A stretch of 64,000 bases of DNA from Periplaneta americana. Its lineage: Eukaryota > Arthropoda > Insecta > Blattodea > Blattidae. A program made the position numbers and the translations under genes. Below the pieces are notes generated by a model, which saw only the letters and a program-made list of their open reading frames with translations, made no database searches and was not told the DNA's origin. The stretch covers positions 208,563,298 through 208,627,297 of the forward strand of contig NC_091119.1 of NCBI RefSeq assembly GCF_040183065.1, in the 5' to 3' direction. This document shows, piece after piece, positions 56,925-64,000 of this stretch. Within the stretch, counting starts at the first letter, position 1, and each line of letters opens with the position of its first letter.

Positions 56925-59900
56925 CTAAAAACATACATTTCTATTAAATATGTGGCAAGCTACAAAACGAAACTGTTCGTAATTTAGAGTGTGCATGTGT
57001 GAACACAGGATATGGAATTCAAAAACAAGAATAATCCTGTTGCTGGACATCCTACTGGTTCATGTAGGGGAGGACACACAGCACTACAGAAGATAAAGGA
57101 TACAAGGGGAAGGCGGTCACAGGTGGGACAAGGGCCAATTCCTGCTATCGAGGCACAGCATTCAGGTCCAAGGGCAAGGATATCATAGAGAATGTAGGCG
57201 ATGAGAGAGGAGAGGACTGAATGCATTCCACTTGGTGATATCACAGCCTGAAGAAAATAAAACAGGGTGTTCGTTAATTTGCCAGTTAACGAAAGCTTTG
57301 TTGGCTCAAGTAAAGTAGTGTTAAGTCTAACTTAGTGCTTAGTGACTGCATTCATTTGGAACAAAGTTATATTCTTAAAAAACACTTTTGCATATAACAA
57401 ATGTTTATAAATGTGGCTCAGCATTTTTGCCCCATTTTTAGTCAAATATGAAAAGGTATTGTTTTCATCCAATTATAGATCCATTACACTCACTAAAGCA
57501 CACAAGATTATTTCCTTAGTGTACTGTATTCCTTCTGAAATATTCATGACTGTCCCAATATCAGTCTAATAAAATTGTTGTAAGATGATTCTAGCTTCCA
57601 CTCTCAGTATTACCAGTAAATTATTTGCATCAATACATTGTCAAGTTACAAATTTTACATTACAACCACACAACACAATGGAGGTTGAAAAAAAAAAAAA
57701 CTCCGCAGTATTGTATTTCAAACAATGACCAAATAAAATAGTTACAAGAAAAAGACTTCAAGCTATCATTGGAACTAGTAGCTTCTAAATTGCAACAGTG
57801 GAATGAAACGATATGCTGACAAACTATTTTGCAAAGGAAGATTCTGTCTATGTGAATGGGTTGATGGCTGAATTATAATCCACAAGAATGAAGGCTATTA
57901 ACTGAGTCATCGAAAGTTAGTTTTACTGCACAATGGGAATACAAAAACTTCCATTCCAGTGGCTCATTCAGCGACTATGAAAGAAATCTATGTGAATATG
58001 TCACTGTTATGGAATGCAATAAATTATAAGAAACACTTCTGGATAATTTGCTTATTTCAAATCTTTCTGGATGATAATATATAGGCTGTTGCTGTGTAAT
58101 ACTGACAAAATATTGGGTTGGTGCCAAAGTTCATAGCGTTTTTCGTTGCTATGGCAACTGTGTCACTATTAAATGGATGAAAGTACAGGAAAACACTACG
58201 AACTTATGCACAATCCAATATATTATCTAAAAAAATCAGCAAGTATGCCCTATTCTTTTCGAATAACCCCTTGCACTTCTTTTTTTCCAAAATATACAAG
58301 CAAAAAATACAGGTGCATGGTTTATTCGAAATGAAGTTGGTAACATTGCCCGATTTTCCTCCCATGCAACTCCTAAGGTGGTAGCACATGCCATTATCTT
58401 CCTGTGTAGGTATTTCAATTGTTAACATTGTTAAATGGCGTGTCAGAATCAAGTTCAAGTGTGATAAGTGTATATAGTTTCTGTGTCATATTTTCAATAT
58501 CACTGAAGGTATGAGGTTGCCATCCTTTACTTGCAGTGGAAAACTTGCATCAGAGACTGGAGGAAAAAAAGGAAATATTATTAAACAATGGAAACAGGAG
58601 ACCCTTCGTGGCCAGACAGCTAAATTTCCCAGTGTGGATGCTAAGCCAGCCTTTTTTTTTTTTTCCTTCAAAAGTGGGTGCGCAGCTTATTCAAAGGTGC
58701 GGAGTATTCGAGAAAATACGGTAATAAATAACAGTATGGGTCCATCAGATTCGTTGTAACTAATAGTATTCTGCAATCCTGCACACCTAGCTTAATTTGT
58801 TCCTCACAATTGCTTTCTGTGCGAATGGGACAGTTGCACTCGAGATAAGCATTATAAAATAATAATTAATATGGCCAACATGACAATCACTAGAGCCGAG
58901 GAAGAAAAATATTGTACATCAACCCTTGTACTTCAAAGTAAAGTAATTTTACCCCTTTACACATTAAATTAGGGTTAATAAGGAATTTTGTTAAAGGGAT
59001 GAATCATGAAACAAGCACTTAAACATATACAGCAAAAATTTCGTGCTATAGTGACTCAAAAATAAAAGAGGGAGTTTTCAATGAAACACAAATTAAAGAA
59101 ATAATGAAAGACAGTCACTTCGAATCTTTGTTGGAAGGAAGAGAGCCGCCTGGATTGCGTTCAAGAAGATTATATTAAATTTTCAGGGTAACCGTAGAAG
59201 TGAGAACTATGAAGAATTAACTTAGTGCAAAATTTACTGTTGGCATATGAAACTATGGGTTGTAACATGTCCCTGAAAATTCACTTCCTTCACTCCTATC
59301 TTGACTTTTTCCCCGAGAATTGTGGCGATTTCAGTGATGAGCATGGTAAGCATTTTCAACAAGAAATTTCAACTATGGAAAAAAGATACCAAGGACAGTG
59401 GAGTACCAGTATGCTAGCAGACTATTGTTGGACTTTAGCTCGTGATGTATCTGATGCCCAGTATAAAAGAAATGCAGAAAAAGTTGTAATTTTCTGTAAT
59501 TGTCATCATATAAACCAATATTTTGAATAGATATAAATTCGAAAATTTCTCAAAAACCGTAACCAACAACTGTTTTTATTGTCATATTCGTATTCAGGAG
59601 GTTCAAATTATACAGAAAACACGCATCACATGCCCAGAGCAAAAAAAAAATTAAAATTTGTTATGCAGTGAATTATTATTATTTGCTCTAGAGCAGGAGA
59701 TCTTGTTACTACAGGCAGAAGTCTGTCAGGATGCAGACAGCATAGTCACTTTTGAAGTATGATCTGCTACTCGAATTTCAACACTTGCTCACCCTCTCAA
59801 ACCACAGATAGCCCTGAATGGGTACATTTATTTATAAGGAAAACAATAATGGGTCCTTATACAGGGTTGGGCAGATAAAATCGGCCCCATCTCATGTCAT

Positions 59901-62419
59901 ATGATTTGGAAAATAAATTATGTAGGGTACTGATTTCTTTTCTTTCTTTTTTCTTGAAAATGTAATTATGTTGGCTATACTGTATCTTCCGCGTGTTTTG
60001 TGTCATTGTTGTTGCGCCATTGTTGCTTATAACCTCTTCTGGTTGCTGTTTAAAAGTCAGACGTTCTAAACACATGTAAAGAGTTGTTCTTTAAATAAGC
60101 ATGACTTATTCAATACCAGAGCGAATATTCATTCTGGAGGCGTGCGTACAGACCAGCTCTATTAAGGAAACACAATTATTCAGAGACAAATATCCGCTTC
60201 GCTCAGTACCAGCGAAAAGTAGCATTCAAGATTTGGTGCGAAAATGGCGTACGACTGGATCCATCAAAAATGTAACAAGGAACAGAACTCCTTCTGTCCG
60301 GACTCCTCAGAAGTGCACAGAAGTGTCTAGATGCAGATGGAGGGCACTTCCAACATTTATTATGAAGGTAAATGCATTTTATTTTCATTCCATTTGAAGT
60401 TTGTTTCAAATCATTAGTACCTATCAATGTCATAACACGGGCCGGTTTTATCTGCCCAACCCTGTAGCTCTACTTTGTGTAATAAGTTCTAGTAGTATGC
60501 TGCCGCTACTTGAGTAGGGGAGCTTGTTGGCACCAGTACTAACCTCGAGTTCCATGAAGCAGCCCAAGCTCTGCACGTGATCGATATGCACCCTCGTCTG
60601 CCCCACCATGAACAGCTGTCGATCTTTCTTCACATGGCCCATAATACCAAGTGCTTGCCCGAGGACCAATGCCAATTCTGTACCATGACGAACAGAGCAC
60701 TTCTGGTATTCACTTAGCTTGGGTCCATCGCCATCCGGACGGTTGTAAAATATGAGCTCTGCAGTTCGGTCCTGGAAAACATCAAAGAAACTCAAGACAA
60801 TAAATAGCCTAATGAAATCTGTGGAGCACAACTTTTTTCAGTAACCTAGAACAGACAGCAACGCAAATCTTACTACATGTGGACTAACACACTCGAGCTG
60901 TATCAGTGATTTTCTTCACCACTCCACGCTTAAGTAAACAAATCTGACTCTAGAGTATTATTTTTACACTGTATTGTCCTAATAAATAATAATTTGATAT
61001 TCCCTAGCCTCTAAGTAAGTCCTAATTTCATTCTAAAATCATTGTCACCAGAACAGCCACTGTAGGTATAATAAATAAAAGCACGATACAAGTTAAGATA
61101 GTCACAAGTTAAATAAAATGCAAAGAGAAAAGTATGTATAGGCTACACATTTAAATAAACCAACTTTCGTTAAACGACTCTCACTTTGTTCTCAACACCA
61201 TTCCAAGAAACACGCATAATTATTTTTAGTAATATCCTAGGAGATGGGCAAAATCCAAGAATTTAACTTATTTTTTTATCAATGCGGCATGTATACCCTA
61301 TTTTTCTACTTCTTCCTGTGTGATTTCCATTCAGCTATGCTTTAGACTACCCCTCACTCTCCGGAAGTTAGGTTCCGTTTTGTTAGTTTAGGTTATGTTC
61401 GTCATGAAACCTTTCAACCACACTTTCTCGACTTTTTTTTAGTGGTGTATAATATATTTGCCGCAATTAAAAACAAAACTGCTTCTATTTATTTTCATTG
61501 ACCATTCACAACATACACAAACTTCTTATTCATTATGTCGTTCACCACTTGTCCTTCAATTATTTCCATAATTAAGAGACAAGTACAGGATCGTTAAAGT
61601 AAATAATTACCGAGACACGAAACTCAAATCTTTCATACTTTGACAACGGGTGTGAAAATTAAGGTAATTAGCAAGGGATCACCGGTCTTTCCGATTAATA
61701 CACACACACACCTAAACTGGGCTCTAAACCTTAGGGGAAATGCCGCTGCCCCTGTTCGGAAGCGCGCCCGCAAGGGATACATACAAGTGACATTTCTAAA
61801 AACATGAGTTAAGTGCATCCAGGATAAGCTAAAGCATTTAAAATCTTTGTGGCAAAGGGATATAGGCTATCTTTTAACCACATCACGCATTAAAATTTAA
61901 ATTAAACATTTTACGAAATTTACGAAAGCTTAAATAGGCCTATTTTCAATCACATTTTCTCAAAAGTAACTTGTGCACTTGCACCCCTTTGCTTCTGACC
62001 CCTTTAAGGTAGTCTCCAGAATGGGGTTATGTTAGATTTATAAATTGAATCCCATATTTTGTAATTTACCTTACATTACGTGCCTTTTCGAAACGTAGAA
62101 TAGCAATAGCGATTCAATCACATTACCGTAGCACCACATGAAACCAAGACATCCTAAGTTATTCATTGAAACGTCCTACCACTTGAAACCAAGAACGTAA
62201 AAAATTATTCGTAGAAATAGCAGCCATAATTAATACTAGGTATGGCTAAGATTACCTACTAACCTCATATTCCCGAAGTTTTAGTCTTCCTTGTGGAACC
62301 TTAAAGAAAACGTCTTCTTGTTTAATCCACGTCCCTTCAGAATTGCTTAATTGCTTTGCTTTACTCACAATTTCATCTACATTTCTAACTTTAGCCTTAA
62401 TCTCAACATTTCGAGGCAT
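56799..62419 (-). CDS. CYTH-domain (CyaB/class IV adenylyl cyclase-like) protein, 3 exons
   Basis: Join in transcript order: 62419-62264, 60771-60544, 56924-56799. It gives 169 residues plus TAA, with both introns GT-AG and phase 0. CYTH proteins are triphosphate tunnel metalloenzymes: a beta barrel of charged residues binds a triphosphate and divalent metal. The protein starts MPRNVEIKAKVRN, the usual N-terminal strand of the CyaB-like subgroup. Later come GRLKLREYE, ELIFYNRPDGDGPKLSEY, VRKxRxLF-like KKDRQLFMVGQTRVHIDHV, LGCFMELE and a C terminus SGAYMDLLLK, all typical of this subgroup. The first motif reads E-I-K-A-K instead of the textbook E-x-E-x-K. Its substrate in animals is not established, and cyclase activity should not be assumed. 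Introns contain LINE, MITE and mariner-like insertions but the frame is intact. Confidence 0.9.
58113..58218. mobile_element. 106-bp mariner MITE
   Basis: Ends 'ttgggttggtgccaaagttc' and, inverted, 'ttggattgtgcataagttcg'; both continue with 'gtagcgttttt'-like words. TA lies on each side (58111-58112, 58219-58220). The terminus matches irritans-type mariners. Confidence 0.88.
59056..59530 (+). pseudogene. Remnant of a multi-copy arthropod ORF, function unknown
   Basis: The frame 59225-59530 reads QNLLLAYETMGCNMSLKIHF, LHSYLDFFPENCGDFSDEHG and DISTMEKRYQGQW-like STMEKRYQGQWSTSMLADYC. Upstream, other frames carry GVFNETQIKEIMKD and LEGREPP. I recall this protein segment as repeated in many arthropod genomes, but know no assigned domain function. 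It has frameshifts and a stop upstream, so it is a decayed copy, probably mobile. Confidence 0.55.
59862..60464. mobile_element. Short Tc1/mariner-type element with DUF4817-like HTH
   Basis: The inverted ends 'cagggttgggcagataaaat' are ~26 bp with one mismatch, between TA dinucleotides. The plus-strand frame 60101-60397 reads MTYSIPERIFILEACVQTSS, then SSIQDLVRKWRTTGSIKN and RTPSVRTP, the N-terminal helix-turn-helix (DUF4817-type) of insect transposases. The DDE catalytic part has been deleted. It is in CYTH intron 2, 80 bp from exon 2. Confidence 0.88.
60544..60771 (-). CDS. CYTH gene exon 2
   Basis: This exon codes for 76 residues from DRTAELIFYNRP to LGCFMELE. Acceptor is ttttccag and donor GAG|GTTAGT. 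It holds the middle strands of the barrel, including the KKDRQLF segment and the acidic FMELE strand. Confidence 0.92.
60772..62263. other. CYTH gene intron 1
   Basis: AT-rich; no mobile element recognised. Confidence 0.6.
62264..62419 (-). CDS. CYTH gene exon 1
   Basis: This exon codes for 52 residues from MPRNVEIKAKV to LKLREYE, with donor GAG|GTTAGT. The start ATG fits the family, whose first metal/triphosphate-binding strand sits within the first ten residues. Confidence 0.9.
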
Positions 62420-63480
62420 TTCTCTTGCAACAAAAACCTATCGTTTAAAATAAACACTTAACAACAGAACACTGAGAATTTGTAGTAAATACTTCCGAGT
62501 TCCGTCTTTCTCGGGTACTTAGTAAAGCCGTCACGTTTCCGCTGCATATCTATTTTTTACGCGCCAAAAGTAAATAGGACTATACCAGGATCAGGGCTAC
62601 CAACACGTAATTTAAATTCCATACACTGCATATTGTCAGGTCAACCTTGTGTGGCCTATAACCACAGTCTAATACATACAGTCGCGCAACTTCAACACTT
62701 TTTTTGCCAACATTCGCGACACTAGCGCCCAAGCGGCAGGCAAGGCACTGGTCATAGGGTTGATACAGCCAGTACGTGCTTTAAAGGGATGCGAGATGTT
62801 ATAATAACGTTTTAATCAAGCGTCGGAATAAGGGCAATGTGTGCAATGACGAAAATTGCAGTAACAACAAGTTTAAATATCCGAATTTGCGTTCTTCAGA
62901 TTCCCTAAAGACCAAGAGAAAATCATAACTCAGCCATAACCAATAATCCACGTTGTAGGTAGCCTACGTATTGTGTTCTATAAAACATTTATTACTTATC
63001 AGTTACCTATTTGTATGTCAGGAAGGACAGTTTAAATAAAAACAAAGTAAATACCTGTTACAGTATATTATTTTTTTGCAGAGATCATATGTGTAAATGT
63101 GTAACCATTCCGACTTTGGATAATATATCTACAGTTTTTAATGCAAGTAATTCCATAATTTTTGTATTCGTGTTTTTTTCATTATATTTTTCAAAAGTTG
63201 AATGTTATATAGCATTCAAGTAGGTATCATGGTGTTAATTTTGAAAGAATTCATGGAGTATAGTAATCCTTTTGCAAAATATTCACTTCTTGAATAAATC
63301 CAGACTGTGTCGATAAATTTCTGATGTGTTGGTGTAGATTCATGTGGCAGACGTATTAAGTTCTCAAGAAATAAAAGAGCCTTTTTAAATTTAATATAAA
63401 AAGCAATCTTTTCTGTAATAATTTTCATGACTGTTATTGGTGTTGATTTTACATTCCCAGTGATTATTTGAGCCGTTAAG
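62420..63480. other. Region upstream of the CYTH gene
   Basis: Should hold its promoter; no TATA or other site could be singled out. The ORFs at 63011-63428 are AT-driven. Confidence 0.5.
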
Positions 63481-63684
63481 TGCAGAAGTGGTGTAAGTCA
63501 AAATCTGGTAATGAGGTTTAAAGTAAAAATTCTGTAAAATACAGCGCAAAGTAGCAATTAATATAGATTCACTGACTATTAATAGTTTAAATACATTCAA
63601 TATTAACTGCCACTTTGCGCTGTATTTTACAGAATGTTTACTTTAACCCCTCATGACCCATTTTTGACTTACACCACTTCTGCT
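63481..63684. repeat. Long hairpin (fold-back) element
   Basis: Arms 63481-63564 and 63601-63684 are inverted copies ('gcagaagtggtgtaagtcaa' and inverse), about 90% alike, around a 36-bp loop. This resembles a MITE with ~84-bp terminal repeats. Confidence 0.88.
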
Positions 63685-64000
63685 CTGAAAATAAAATTAG
63701 GCCTGCATTCTCTGAGTTAATTGAAGTTAAAATTTTTTTCAACAAAATTGTGTGTTCATTTATCTTTTCTCACCTACGTCATATTAACAATAAGTGCATG
63801 TAAATTACGTATTATGTAGGTAGGATAAGTTAAAATTAGGCATTATGTGTGAAAACTGGAAATGTAATGTAAAATGCGGTGAACTTGCCATAAAAATTTA
63901 AACCATAACATCAGCACTATTTGCGACTCAAAATAATAAAGGAAATACCGGTTCTTAAGAAATGGAAAAATAATGAACTTCATATTAATGTTTAAATCCT
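63685..64000. other. No gene recognised at window end
   Basis: AT-rich sequence, nothing identifiable. Confidence 0.5.

Larger units (their letters stand above)
56925..60543. other. CYTH gene intron 2
   Basis: About 3.6 kb. Holds a mariner MITE (58113), a decayed plus-strand coding remnant (59056-59530), the DUF4817-type element (59862), and a poly-T/'gagaaaatacggta' segment near 58650-58725 that recalls pogo-type ends. Confidence 0.7.

Noticed and set aside
58211..58740. Pogo-type element from 'gagaaaatacggta' and Lys-rich ORFs
   Set aside because: Only one possible end was seen and no inverted partner could be placed with confidence.

Overview
The window looks like intergenic and intronic DNA from a large, repeat-rich insect genome. 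Two spliced nuclear genes were reconstructed, both on the minus strand. The rest is mostly mobile-element remnants, SINEs, microsatellites and one satellite array. The SINE types, several non-LTR families and the frequent 'taggcct' words suggest a cockroach/termite-type (blattodean) genome, but that placement is an inference.

Gene 1 (50962 down to 35066) is the alpha subunit of mitochondrial pyruvate dehydrogenase E1. Seven coding exons with canonical GT/AG borders, all six introns in phase 0, give a 395-residue precursor with an uninterrupted frame. Gene 2 (62419 down to 56799) is a CyaB-like CYTH-domain protein of 169 residues in three exons, also with phase-0 introns. They lie in tandem, about 5.8 kb apart; no functional link is visible.

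Layout: 0-7 kb holds SINE and non-LTR fragments and a TA-flanked fold-back element. 7.9-9.6 kb holds two copies of a hairpin-bearing repeat whose third copy is at 33.4 kb. 12.7-13.8 kb is a transposon inside an older repeat whose uninterrupted relative lies inverted near 21.7-22.0 kb. 13.8-22 kb holds a SINE and fragments of four non-LTR lineages, one with an R2-type endonuclease domain. 23.5-26.2 kb is a ~39-bp satellite array invaded by a SINE. 26.4-34.8 kb holds a hAT MITE, an interrupted mariner and a decayed ZMYM1-like hAT element. 35-51 kb is the PDHA gene: intron 6 holds a recent hAT copy and an RNase-H-bearing non-LTR remnant, intron 5 a three-level nest (Tigger-like > LINE > Helitron), intron 2 LINE pieces and a palindromic tRNA-like pair. 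51-56 kb is intergenic with three SINEs and a Tigger-like element interrupted by a LINE. 56.8-62.4 kb is the CYTH gene with LINE, MITE and Tc1/mariner-like insertions in its introns. The right end carries a long hairpin element.

No CRISPR, operon, viral or bacterial system was seen. The most informative features are the complete gene models and the datable nested insertions with target-site duplications.
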